Assembly: GCF_000801105.2 (NCBI RefSeq) | Contig: NC_079515.1 | Location: 1,178,001-1,242,000 of the forward strand | Direction of reading: 5' to 3' | DNA: 64,000 nt | Source: Raphanus sativus | Taxonomy: Eukaryota > Streptophyta > Magnoliopsida > Brassicales > Brassicaceae | Shown here: piece by piece, positions 34,970 to 46,724 of the stretch | How the letters are laid out: every line of letters begins with the position of its first letter | How positions within the stretch are numbered: the stretch's first letter is position 1 | Notes under the pieces: generated by a model | What the model saw: only the letters and a program-made list of their open reading frames with translations | Database searches by the model: none | What the model was told of the DNA's origin: nothing | Position numbers and translations under genes: made by a program

Positions 34970-37900
34970 TCAGTCATCATCAGAGAAGGTTTTCTTCTTA
35001 CCGCAGAATAATTCGGTTACCTCCTGTCTCTCCAGATAATCTTCTTCTGTCCGAAGGCTTTCTTGTCGAAGGTACTCTTCGTTCCTGGAAATATTGACAA
35101 ATAGTTATCTCTCCATGCATAACAGTGAAAAAGCTTTAACCCAATGTGCTGAAGAAACTCATAAGGCAAATGATAATAAAATCTCTTACCAGAGCTTCTC
35201 TGCACGCATGTACCTAAATCAACAACAAGACAAGACTAATAGTATTAGTAACGACCTTAAAGAAAGCTGTATAACAAACACAAATTAGAGAAACAATTTA
35301 CTTGGGTCGGATAGGGTATGGAGCCATCTCAACCACGTCGGAGAGAATTTGCAGAGCTCTACTACTCCTCTGGTAGAAGAGCAACGCTGTCATTGCTTCC
35401 TCAGCAGAAGCAAACTCAACAAAGCCACAGCCCACATGATCACCCTCGTGGTTCACAACAAGTCGAACACGACAAACATGTCCAACATTTTTGTAGTAAT
35501 CAAAGCTGTAAATGTGGAGGGCAAAATATCAGTCATGTTCAAGATGAAATTAAAAGTGCTACTACTTACAGATTATATGTTCGTATTCCGGGAGGGATAT
35601 TGTAAACGAAGAGTGTCTTTTTTCTTATGGCTACTTCCTCAGCAAAATCATGAGTTTCATCAAATCCTTCCTCCACTACATCATCATCTTCGATCAGACG
35701 GTTTTCTCGTCCAAGGTAGTCTTCGTACCTGGATGATCAAAAATCAGTGTGATCTATACCAAGAACATCACTTTAAATTACAAATAGTTAAATCTCTTAC
35801 CAAACTTTGTGATCGATGCAATACCTAATTAACAAAAGAATAATATAATATTAATGTTAGGTCTTCTTTAATGGCGTAAAAAAAAAATTAAGCAACAAGT
35901 TACAAAGAGTGTTGATTTACTTGGGATGCCGAGGGTCTGGAAATCCCTCAGACGATAAAAGAGAAATTCCTTGATCGTGCAAAAACTTCTTTTTTAACGC
36001 CTACAGTATAAAAAGACTTGATCAGCAATGGTGGTATTTTAAATTACTGCTTGAACAATTTACATCATTACTCTCTCACCTTCTCTGCTTCTTCAGCAGA
36101 AGCGAACACAACATCGCCATCGCCAATTTGGTTGCCCTCACAGTCTATAAGAAGTCGAACTTGAACAACTTTTCCAACATCTTTTAATAAATCGATGCTG
36201 TCAAAAAGGAGGAGAGTAATATTAGTCATGAAAAACAAACCTGCTCCAAGAACGGAAGAAGAAGAAGTTAGAGGCGCTACTTACAGATCTTGAATTTTAG
36301 TTGGGCGAGGGAGATTGCTGACAAAGATCGTCTTAGTTCTTACAGCAACTGCCTGAAATTTAACAGCCAAGTGTGTTAGCATGACCTTAAGGAGAAAACA
36401 CGTAAAAAGTTGTGTTTCTTGTGAATTTCATCAAAAGTCCTACCTCTTGATAAAGTCTTTCTTCTGTCTCATTTTCTTCTGTCTTATCTTCGTCTCTCAC
36501 AAGGATCCCTCGTCGAAGATAGTCTTCGTAACTGAAATTTCGAGAAACCGAAGTGATCTCTCCATGTATACAAAAAAAAAAAGCTTCACCAAAAATAGTT
36601 AAATGCCCTTACCAGAGCTTCTCTGCAAAGTTGTACCTAATTAACAAAAAAAAAATCATTTAGTCTTGTGCTGTAATGATGTTAAAACTCAAGCAAATAA
36701 ATTTACTTGGAAAAGAAATTTACGTGGGAAGGAGTCGGTAGGGAGGCAGCTTGGCTACATCAATAAAAATCTTGTGATCCAGCAAATATTCACCATTCAT
36801 TTTTTCCAGCGCCTTATGTGCTTGGTAAGCAGAACCAAGCTCCACAAAGCCATAGCCTACATGCTTGCCCTCGGGATTTACAACAAGTCGAACACTAACA
36901 ACTTGTCCAAGAGGACTGAAGTAATCGATGCTGTGTAAAAGGCGGAGCTTAAGTAATCCAAAATATCAGGCAATGGAAGCGGAAAACTAAAGGTTTTTGT
37001 ACTCTTACATATGAAATACTTTAGTCTGAGGAGAGAGGTTGGAAACAAAGAGAACATTCTGCAATTAACAGGCAAGTGTGTTACGGCCGACTCTTAAGTA
37101 GAAAATGACTTAACAAAACATAGCAGCCTCGTCAGAAGATTCATCCCCCAAAATAAAGGGTCAATTGTGGCATATTTTGAAGATAACAGGAAGAGGTACC
37201 TCAACAAAATTAGGAAGAGGTTTCTCATCTTCTACTCGCAGAATGAAATCTTTGTTCCTGAAATATGGAAAACTCCCTGTAATCTCTCCATGTAACCCTC
37301 GAAGAGTAAATAATCAATGTTGTTAGAATGTAATCTTCTTACCAGACTTTGTGATCTTTGCAATACCTTATAAAAAAAAAAACAATAGTGTTAGTTGTGT
37401 AATAGCATCCAACAAAACTATAGCAATCAGGTTAAAATATTAACATTGAAAATGAACTTACTTGGGTATGATGTACTGATGAGGGGAAATCTGAGCAAAA
37501 TTCTGAGAACCGTGCAAATATATAATCTTTTGGAGAGCCTACAATATTAAAAAAAAAAAGAATTTAAATCAGAAATCTTGGTTAAATAATTGTTTAATAC
37601 AACTAGTAGTCTACTCTTCTCTCACATTGTCTGCTTCGTTAGAAGAAGCAAACTCGACAAAGCCACATCGCCTAGTCCTCCTGAACCCGTGGTGTACAAC
37701 AAGCTGAATACGAACAACTTGTCCAACATCTTTGAAGAAATCGATGATATCTGGTACCCCAGCGACCTTAGAGAGACGGCGAACCAAGATGGTTTTCTTT
37801 TTTACGACAGCCTCCTCCTGAATGAAGAATTCAAGTGTGTGTGTTGTTAGCAGCGACTCGAAAGTAGAACAAAAAAATCAAATATTCATACGCATCTTAG

Positions 37901-38219
37901 CTTACCTTACGTTTCTTCAGAATCATAGGTTTGGTCTCCAAAACATCTTTCAGCTTACTACGCTTCACTATACAAACCAAACAAAGTTCCTCTTCAGAGT
38001 TAGATTTGTTATTGGTAAAAATGTAGATGTAAGTATATCGCTTACCAAATAAATTAGCTGGCTCCGAATCAGATCCCGACTTCATTCGTTTGCCTGTAAA
38101 ATCAAAAACCTCCTCTTCAGAGAGACTAGGTTTGAGTAGTTGAGAAACCAATCGTAAGAGACTGTTTTGTTACCCGATGATTTAGCTTCTGCGGCCGATT
38201 TCTTCGAACAAGTAGCCAT
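34970..38219 (-). CDS. Protein with four RRM domains, 19 exons, modular micro-exons
   Basis: Nineteen exons on the minus strand join into an unbroken frame of 555 residues: 38219-38174, 38093-38046, 37967-37906, 37817-37626, 37538-37462, 37367-37344, 37257-37200, 37058-37009, 36930-36724, 36636-36613, 36531-36444, 36352-36285, 36197-36080, 36000-35921, 35824-35801, 35728-35570, 35505-35302, 35213-35190, 35084-34970. Four RRMs start near residues 59, 170, 299 and 424; their RNP2-like strands read TILVRRL, VLFVSNL, TIFVSNL and TLFVYNI, and RNP1-like strands include CGFVEFAS and YGFVELGS. Each RRM is followed by a 24-base micro-exon (YCKDHKVW, YNFAEKLW, YCIDHKVW, YMRAEKLW) and an acidic linker. 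The start follows a Lys-rich N-terminus suggesting the nucleus. RNA binding is expected; partner RNA unknown. Confidence 0.75.
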
Positions 38220-38900
38220 GGAGAGCAGCTAAAACAGGGAATCCTAGTGAGTGGTCTTCGAACGAACGAGCTTTTTATAACATAAATCATTTTTATGGGC
38301 TTGGGCTTTCACTTTTTTGGGTTTATATGTCCACCATCACTATCTACGGCTCACTTTTGGACATTTCGGTTATCTATCTAACCTGAACCGAACACTGATG
38401 ATTTTGACGTCAACGTGAATAAAATCAACCTTCACAGTTTTTGAAGAAAAGGTTCGGTTCACTTGAGAGATGTCATTGTACATTTGTCTTCTTCCAAATT
38501 CGTTTTTAGTTAACCAGACCCGCCTTCTGCGCATGATTTATATATCTAAAATTTAAAACATATAATATTGACAAATTAAATATTTATATGTAATGGATTT
38601 TTTTATACCTATACAACAATGTTTTTATATAATCATGTATACGTTTAAGTAACAGTAATTTTGGGCAAAAAACCTTTGAATTTATGTTTTTTACATAATT
38701 TTGATTGATTGTTTATTTTGATTGTTTATTTTGTTCTAAATCTAAGAAGAAAAGATTGATGTTTCTTTTATCAATGGCCAAAACTTTTTGGACAATGTTT
38801 TTAAGAACATAAAATGCTTTTTGCTAGTCTTTTTCACTTTGGTGAAAGATAAGAAAGATTGAATCAAACACAACATCACAAGTTTGAGCTTGTTTTAAAA
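38220..38900. other. Promoter side of the RRM gene; no other gene seen
   Basis: AT-rich DNA between the RRM gene start and the decayed RRM copy. The word CTTTTTCACTTTGG near 38830 also occurs in similar form near 34795 (CTTTTTCGCTTTG), before the left fragment, a further trace of duplication. Confidence 0.35.
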
Positions 38901-38939
38901 TAGATTCACTCAATAAGTCTTCGCAAGAGAATTATAAGG

Positions 38940-40420
38940 ATTGTCTTTGTTCCGTAGGATAGATAATCCAGTAAATTTCTGTCTAATAATGATCGGAGGA
39001 ATTTTATGGTTGAAGGTCCTTTTTGGAATATTAAAAAAGAAAACCCTTTTAGTTATCTTTCCATGTATACCAACGAAAAATCTTTGACCCAATGTGATGT
39101 ATTGATGAAGAAACTGAAAAGGCAAAATAGTAAAATCTCTTACCAAAGCCTCTCTGCATCCATGTACCTAATCAACAACAAGACTAATAGCATTAGTCTC
39201 TTATGTAACGACATTAAAGCTTATAGCAAACAAATTAAAGAAAGTATACATCGATTTTTTTCTTGCGAAGAAGTGCCTACCGCATAAAAGATTTTAATAA
39301 GCATTAAGAGTATCAAATAACAACTACATGCACTAATAGTGCACTAATAGATACTCTCACTTTATTTGCTTTTTCAGTAGTCTCAAATATAATAAAGCCA
39401 CATCCTACATGTTGACCATCTTCGTTTACAATAAGTCGAATACTAAATTGATCACTCTTTCAAGGTTGAAGAAATTAGTGTTGTAAAACAGTGAAGGACG
39501 AGATACCAGTCATGAGAAATCATGAGAAGAAAAGAAAGAAAAAAAGAATTTTATTCAAGAACGATATAAGAAAAGACTCACATGTGATGAAACTTCATCT
39601 TTGGGAGAAATTTCTAAAAGAATATTGTCTTTTTTCTTGAGACTACTTCCTCGGCCAAATTGGAAGTTTCATCAAACTATTTTTCATTGCTTCTTCTCCT
39701 TCTTCTTTCAGACGGTGACTGTATTGAGGTGGCTTAGCCACACTAGGCCAAACCTTATGATCCAGAAGATATTTACCATATTTCATTTTTAATGTCTATA
39801 ACATAACTAGAGAGAGTGTATTAATTTCCAAATTAAATCATCATAACTGCAAAATATTATCACCTCCTTTACTTGATAACTCGACAAAGGTATAGCCCAC
39901 ATTTTAACCTTTGGAGTTCACAATAAGTTGAGCACTAATAACTTTTCCCACACTTCTGAAGAAATCGACTCTATAAAAGTGGAACATAAAATATCAGACA
40001 TGAAAAAAAGTGGCACTCACACATGTGATATTTTAGTATGTGGAGAGATGTTGGAAACAAAGAGTATCTTCTCATCTTGCATAGTCCTCGGCATTGTTCC
40101 TCGATACCATGAGAGTCTCCTCCACATTGTTATATACATTGTTATCTCTTCATGTAAATACACTCAAAAGGGAAAATGATACTTAAATTCTTTACCAAAT
40201 CTTGTGATCTAACTATTCAATACCTAATTATCAAAAAAGAAGAAAATGATAATAGTAGCGTTAGTCTTGGCATCAAAATTATTGCAAGAAAAAAATCAAT
40301 TTAAATATTACTTTCCAGCGCCGTAGAGGTATTCTGGAAAGTAGTTCGAGTGGCAACATAAATCCTCTGATTCTTCAAATGTTTACCATCCTTTTCTGTG
40401 CCTACCATATCAAAAGAATT
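38940..40420 (-). pseudogene. Decayed tandem copy of the multi-RRM gene
   Basis: Recognisable minus-strand remnants occur in the same order as in the intact gene. They include a micro-exon at about 39144-39167 (YMDAERLW), RRM core pieces at 39360-39480 and 39865-39980, a tail exon at 39710-39800, another micro-exon at about 40192-40235 and another tail exon at 40317-40410. The frames contain stops and lost splice sites. It is upstream of the intact gene in the same orientation. Confidence 0.65.
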
Positions 40421-41232
40421 AGTCAGCAATTGGTTAAATGTTTATCATTTATCAATACTATTAAATTAGTAACATGTCCAACTGATATTAGTTGTGTTCA
40501 ATTTTAAATATAACTGCATCTAAATGATTATCTAGGCATATCATGTAACTATCTTAATAAAATAATTTTGTAACTTCTTCCAAAATTTTCGGATCCAATT
40601 TTGTAAAATCACTCTTTAATTCCAAAATATTAGTGATCCACTACTTTCGATATTACAATATGTTAACTACCTTTTACGAAGTCCAATTACATCATTTCGA
40701 AACAATAAGATTGATACTATACTTTAATAAATATTATTTTCATTACTACACAAATGAATGGTAATGAACTCTAGTTTTATTAATGTTTTACACACAGTCT
40801 ATATGTTGAATCTGATTACTTATTGTTTATTGAGTTATTAGATTGAACGTGGATAATTATGTAATTAATTTAATTCATTTTGATATATAACTAGATTTTG
40901 ATCCGTCATTTCAAAGAACATGTATATTTTTATTTTATTTTTTCTTAGAAATTATTTTTTATATATAATATTTTTCTATGTAATCATATTTGTATATAAA
41001 TCTTAATCATAATCTATTTAATAAAATAAGAGCAATGTTAAAAATAAAATTTAACATTGCTATTATTTTTAACATGATAAAAAAAAACGAGTGGAACAAA
41101 GGACGGATATATATATATATATATTTTTTTACATTTTATTTTAAAATTTTAATTTTTATATTTATGTGTTTTTAATCATATAAGTGTTTTCTCTGTAACC
41201 ATTGTAGTGTTTTCCCTGTAATTATTAAACTA
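40421..41232. other. AT-rich intergenic DNA with possible Helitron remnant
   Basis: No gene is seen. CTAGATTTTGATCCG at 40891 resembles a reverse-oriented Helitron end, but the hairpin is degraded and no partner end was found. An (AT)n run lies at about 41108-41124. Confidence 0.3.
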
Positions 41233-41643
41233 GTTGATCATCTCGATCACAAGGAAACATTATTTAGTTGTAGGCAATGTATGCGCTTCTTGTTGTTGTT
41301 TAAATGATGTTTCAAATAATGGATTTTGGTCCCATCTTCTGACATGATTATTTAAGTGGAACATTGACAAATTGTTTGAACTTTATCCATATGTCTCTCA
41401 CATGATGAACAATCACTAGCTTTGACCTGAAAATGAAAATGGATTTAAAGTACTCAACTTATTAAATGTTGTTTTCACTGTTTTATTACTATTTGATATC
41501 ATAACCATGGCGGATGTGTAATAAGCATACATGAGTTCCCTTTTTCATGTATCTAGTTTTGTTCTAGTCTTAATATATTCACAGATCTTGGGAGCGGGTT
41601 CAGAACAAGACATGAAGTTTTTTACATCTTTATTTTAGCAAAA

Positions 41644-44053
41644 CTAATTGGAAACAGACTTAGCAGCTTGAAGCATTTCCACTATCAGTGTCTTCACATC
41701 CCTGTAAACACCACCACCATTCCAAAGAGTTAGTCAGTCCACCAGTTTTGGATCTCTCTGATAGTAAAAGGGATCAGTAGTTTTAACTCGGTACAGAAAC
41801 CGGTTACAAAAGTGTAACACAGAATGTCTTACTTTCTGTCTTGTGCGCGTCTTGGGAACGGAACTCGGATCTTGAAGGTGTTCCCTTGAAGAGTAGCCTG
41901 TGACGACGAAGAAAACGTATGTTTTATAAACTGAAAGATAAAAAAAGGATGAGAAAAGGGGGTGGTGGTGGTTTGGTGTTTAGAAAACACACGCACCTTA
42001 ACGTTGAAACCAAGGCTGTCCAAATCAAGCATCAAGGCGCTCTCCACCTGACAAAATAAGGAGGTTCTATTGAGATGTGTATAAACAGCGCCAGGCTCTC
42101 AACAAGATGACATAGAACTAAATGAAACACTACCGTTACATATGGTTATGTTGACTAAGGTTAAGATAGTAGTGAGTTACTTACAGGTATGGATGTTGTA
42201 TGGTGTACAATAGCTTTGGTATCCTCTTCATGGTCTTTGTTCATGTGTGACTGCCAAAATTAAAAAAAGGAGTTGTTAGTATGCACCCACTGTATCTTTT
42301 GATGAGAAACTGTGCAGGAATATGATTTGACATATACCGTTACAGGCTTTGCAAACTGAGCGATAGGATCGACTTTGGCTCCTTGGTACTCCTCTTTGCT
42401 GAATTCTACAATGTTCCAGAGCAAAAGCAAATACAAAATGAGCGGGATCATATGAACTGGGATTGCATAAGACAGTATATAAAGAAGATGAAGCACCTCC
42501 AGATCCTAGAAAAGCAGTTGCAACCCCTGAAACAAATCTCACAACTTTTGGTTCAATTCGCATAAAGCTGAAGTCTCCAAAATCAACCTTCACAATTTTA
42601 AGAAGAAATGGTTCACTTATACTTATTGAGATGTCATTATTTACCATCGTCTTTCACTTTCTAGACATTACAAATAAATGATGTTTACCCAGAAAGCATT
42701 GGGATGCTTGGCTAAATAGGCAGATCGAACAGCCGCTTGATCTTTGTCAGAAACCTATATATTGCATACAACAAACATTGAAGCTTAAATGTAAATGTGT
42801 ATAAACTATAAAGCAACGATGAGAAACACATACCAACACTGCATCACCATGTAGGGTGATCCTCAAACCGGTCCTATCTTCTGGCTCTCTAGCAACCAGT
42901 AGTGAGCATTTTGGATTAGCTAAGAGATCCTGCAATCAAAGATGAATATTATAAAAATTGAGTCACGATTGGTCTGCTTCTCTTTTCTTCAGTCGTTAGC
43001 TCGCTAATCCACACATTCTCAGTTTTTGTAAAACTATGGCTCAAACAGCTCTAAAATGCAGAAGAAAAAAAAACAGAGATTAATGATGTTATATGGTTAA
43101 AATAAGCAACAAACCTTTGTATGAACAGCTAAGCTACTGACTGCCAGAATTGGAGAGCCATCAGCATCACATGCAAAATCAACCATTGATCCTGAAGGAT
43201 AACCCTCATACTTCTGCACCAGATCCAAAACACAAGGAGGATTACACATTAACTACATAATTTTTGCATCAATAATTAGAATCCTGGAATCTAATTATAT
43301 CCCTCTTAATATGCTCACCTGAGAGAAAGTGGAAAGCATACCACAAACACTACCGTTAAGCACAGTTCGTATTTCCTCAACAGGAGAAAGACGAGCAGCC
43401 TTCGCCTGCTAAACGAGAACGAGACAAACCGCTTATCAACTTGTTATAACAACACATTCACACATCAGGCCTTGAGAACATGAATGGTTATCATCAAATC
43501 ATAGGGATAGTCAGATAGATATGTTGAGCCAAGCATGATCACAAAATGTGCGCATTAGTGTTGTTACCTCATGAGCTTGAATCAATTTGAAAACATCTTG
43601 ATCACTGCTGACATTCCCTGGTGATACAGCCTGATTTGTTTTACAAGTACATATGAGACAAAGTTTACAACTTTTCAATCTATTGAGCTCAAGCTATACC
43701 AAATACACGACATCATCCGACAAAACTGAAATCTAAAAATTCGAACTTTTCCTCCCCTACTGACAGAAAATAAGCAAGATTCATCTTGAGGCAGTAATCA
43801 CCGATCAAAAGTAAACAAAACAAAAATCAGAGTAAAGATCCATCATTTGAAAACCACTAAACTTATAGTTCTCATGTACCTGAGAAGAAGACTGAGCTGC
43901 TGAGGCCATCACGGTAAGAGAAGACGACTTTCGACTGCGGAGGGCGGAGAGAGCGACGGTGGAGATCGATTGTGGATGAATAAGACATGTAGTAGGAGGG
44001 AAGAATCTAGCTGTGATTAAAGGCGTTGAGAAATGAGCAACTACCGACTTCAT
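41644..44053 (-). CDS. Plastid FMN-binding split-barrel protein, HugZ/heme oxygenase-like
   Basis: Twelve exons encode 327 residues (328 with the alternative acceptor): 44053-43880, 43630-43568, 43405-43319 (or from 43408), 43213-43115, 42929-42834, 42754-42689, 42587-42497, 42405-42338, 42250-42185, 42047-41997, 41897-41833, 41701-41644. The Ser/Thr/Arg-rich N-terminus is a likely plastid transit peptide. A pyridoxamine-oxidase-like split barrel follows (GSMVDFACDADGSPILAVSS, LVAREPEDRTGLRITLHGD), then a C-terminal DUF2470-type domain (SHMNKDHEEDTKAIV). HugZ-type proteins bind or break down heme; activity here is inferred from the family. Exon 3 has two adjacent acceptors (TAGCAG), so a one-Gln variant is expected. 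Position matches At3g03890. Confidence 0.87.
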
Positions 44054-44100
44054 CTTCCTGCTTCCTCACGAAACCTTCGATGGTTCGTTTGGTTTACACG

Positions 44101-44408
44101 TCTTCTCTACTGTGCCGATGAGACAACAACAACAAAAACCGCTTACAGTCAGGTTTGGTTTAAATCTGTTCACGAAATTTCCGGTTTATTCTGGTATTCA
44201 AATTTTTTTAACAATTTTTCCTTTCGGTTTACACAACAAACAAAATTACACAACTGAAAAACAATCTCACAGTCTTCTCTACTGTGAAAGATGAGACAAC
44301 CACAAACAGCCTCCTACAGTCCGGTTTGGTTTTAATCTGTTTTCGAAAGTTCCGGTTTATTCTGGTATTCAAATTTTTAACAATGTTTACTTTCGGTTTA
44401 CAAACAGA
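44101..44408. repeat. Tandem duplication in the promoter of the FMN-binding gene
   Basis: 44101-44240 and 44273-44408 are two copies at a 172-base period, sharing TCTTCTCTACTGTG and CCGGTTTATTCTGGTATTC. They lie 50-350 bases upstream of the start codon, so any promoter element in the unit is doubled. Confidence 0.85.
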
Positions 44409-44495
44409 CAAAAAAAACAATTAATCAAACGAAGAGACGTGTATATATAAGAAATCAAAGGACCAAATTTGAACGATCCGCGGCCATGGAAGTTG

Positions 44496-44702
44496 TTAAT
44501 CGGAGTGAGTATATCGATCGGAATCGAAGCAGAGGTAGGAGCCGAGAGAGGAAGCGAGGCGGCGGAGCTGGAGGAGAGGGATGCAGAAGATGAAACGGAG
44601 GACGGTGGCGCGTGGAAGTCTCTCGGGGTTACAAGCTACGTATTGCCATAGATCCGTCGATATGTTCACTGTCGTCTCCACCAACCTACTGTTCAACACC
44701 AT
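44496..44702 (-). CDS. Small uncharacterised ORF with coding-like composition
   Basis: A minus-strand frame encodes 68 residues: it starts MVLNSRLVETTVNIS and has a hydrophobic-basic middle (ATVLRFIFCIPLLQLRRLAS). It is much richer in G and C than its surroundings, with many codons ending in C, which is unusual for chance in this DNA. A purine-rich leader precedes the start. The middle could be an amphipathic or membrane-associated helix. I do not recognise a family. It sits between the FMN-binding and APS kinase genes on the same strand. Confidence 0.45.
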   Translation of the reverse strand: MVLNSRLVETTVNISTDLWQYVACNPERLPRATVLRFIFCIPLLQLRRLASSLGSYLCFDSDRYTHSD

Positions 44703-45212
44703 CTCTCTATCTCTCTGACTCTATCTTAAAAGTTGATCGAGTTCGGTGTTCTGTTTCGTTATTTTTTTTTTGGGTTTAATTACCGAACTCGCGGTCTGAA
44801 AAACAGGGGGAAAATAACAAATAGACCCTCTATTTTTGTGAAGTATTCAAATAAATCCTTATAAAAATAAAATATCGTTCTGAAACCCATTTGTTCACTA
44901 AAACTAAAATTTTAGCATCTATTTTCAGAGATTGTCTTCTCCACACGTACTCTTAATAAAAAGGATTTGATGCTGCATTAAGAAGATTTCGTGGAGTAAC
45001 TCAAGAGAATGTTGAATGACTTGTTTGCTTTTATTATTCTTTTTTTTATAAGAAAACAAGAAAAAGTAAGTTGCAAAGGAAGAAAGCTACAACATGTCTT
45101 TCATAGTTCAAACTTCTTTATGATATGCATTATTTCAGGAGAGTGAAAGAAACATAAATAAAATCAAATCAAATGTGACTTTGTTGGATTCATGGTGGTG
45201 GAGGGGTTACTA
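44703..45212. other. Intergenic, no gene seen
   Basis: AT-rich sequence between the small ORF and the 3' end of the APS kinase gene. Confidence 0.4.
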
Positions 45213-46590
45213 CTACTGGTTTTGAAGGAAGCCTTTGTCTTCTAAATAAGCGATGACTTCCTCTGCCATTGCTACAGGTGAAGGACACTCTCCTTCCTTC
45301 TCTTTCAGCTCTATCTATTATCAAAACATCACAATAGAAACAAAGAAACAGAGAAAACATTTTCATACACAAGTTACTTGAAGAATAATCATATATATGT
45401 TCACATGGATCATACCTCGCAATTCAAGGGAGATTCATATGGATCATCAATCCCTGTAAAGCCTGCACAAAAAGCCTTTTGTTAAGGATTCAAATGATAT
45501 GGAAACAATGTGCTATCTTCTGTTACTCTATGGAAGTCTATGTTATCTTACCTTTGATCTTTCCTGCACGTGCAAGCTTGTATAAGCCTTTAGGGTCTCT
45601 TGCTTCACATAGTTGTAGAGACATGTTCATGTAAACCTAAAGAGTTTACGCCACACAACATCAAACAAGATGTTTGTAAGCTGAAAAATATATATGAATG
45701 TGAACGGCTTGCCTCGATAAAAGATGAACCCTGCATCATTTCCCTACATGCATCACGGTCTTTCCTGTATGGAGATATGAGGCTGGCAATGCAGATCAAA
45801 CCAGCATCAGCAAAGAGTTTGGCTACTTCTCCTGCATTTTATACACAAAATGGTTTGGTTTACTAATACTTGCATTTGTGCTCATAAGTCATAACCTTCT
45901 TAGGATTCAGACTTTTCATAAAACCTAACTCAAATGATAATATGCAACTATTTGTACTTACCGACTCTGCGTATGTTTTCCACTCTATCCTCTGCCTTGA
46001 AACCAAGATCTTTGTTCAAACCATGACGAAGATTATCCCCATCGAGAATGTATGATAGCTTTCCCCGGGTGTACAACTCTCTGCTTAGCGAGCAAGCCAA
46101 CGTGCTTTTTCCTGCACAAGTCTCCGGCTTAGAATTTCATATTCAGACAAGAGACTTATGTAACATAAGAAGAACTTTAGACATTCACAAAGCGTCTTAG
46201 GTTATTCAGAGATAAGATTGTTGTTTAAGGAGATTGACCTGAGCCACTGAGCCCTGTGATCCACACCACACAACCCTTCTGGTTTATCAGCTTCTGCCTC
46301 TCAGTTTTCCCAATGGGTGATTCTTGCCAGAATATGTTTGTCGACATTCTCAAAACCCTTTCTTGATGATCTGATCTACCACTAGAAACTGCTATTAATC
46401 TGCAAAGACACGTTCAAAAACAATTAACATGACCAGTCTTCTTGAAATTTCCCAAAAAATAAGTTTGTTCCTTTGTTTACCTTTTGCTTTGTTCCTTGTC
46501 CTCTATTTTTCGGAGGGTCATTGTGAGTGGGAAAACGAGAACCGACATTAACGGGAGTGGCAGACAGTTGGAGAGAACAATGGGACACAT
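45213..46590 (-). CDS. APK3: Adenylylsulfate (APS) kinase
   Basis: It phosphorylates APS to PAPS, the sulfate donor for sulfated metabolites such as glucosinolates. Seven exons: 46590-46481, 46399-46239, 46111-45962, 45831-45713, 45636-45552, 45462-45416, 45314-45213. The P-loop [11 protein letters not shown] spans exons 2 and 3; then come [15 protein letters not shown] and [12 protein letters not shown] (APS site), [17 protein letters not shown] and [15 protein letters not shown]. From the internal Met in [11 protein letters not shown] the protein is 203 residues, close to the cytosolic Arabidopsis APK3. An in-frame upstream exon could start it 54 residues earlier, giving 257 with a hydrophobic-basic leader; which start is used is unclear. 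The intron after exon 4 starts with GC (GAG|GCAAGC). Position matches At3g03900. Confidence 0.88.
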
Positions 46591-46724
46591 GGCAATAACA
46601 AAGACTCGGTCCCTCAAGACTTGTTTATCAGCTTATTCGGCCCATTATTTGGAAAATAATAGGCTAAAGCCCATTCAAGGACGCAGTCAAGTTTCCTAAA
46701 TTTGTTATGGTCATTGGTCAATGT

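Noticed and set aside
40891..40920. Complete Helitron near 40.9 kb
   Set aside because: Only a degraded CTAG-proximal end is visible. No hairpin of full length and no TC 5' end were found.
44469..44651. 60-codon plus-strand frame over the small minus-strand ORF
   Set aside because: The minus-strand frame has the more natural codon use and a leader before its start, so the plus frame is its shadow.
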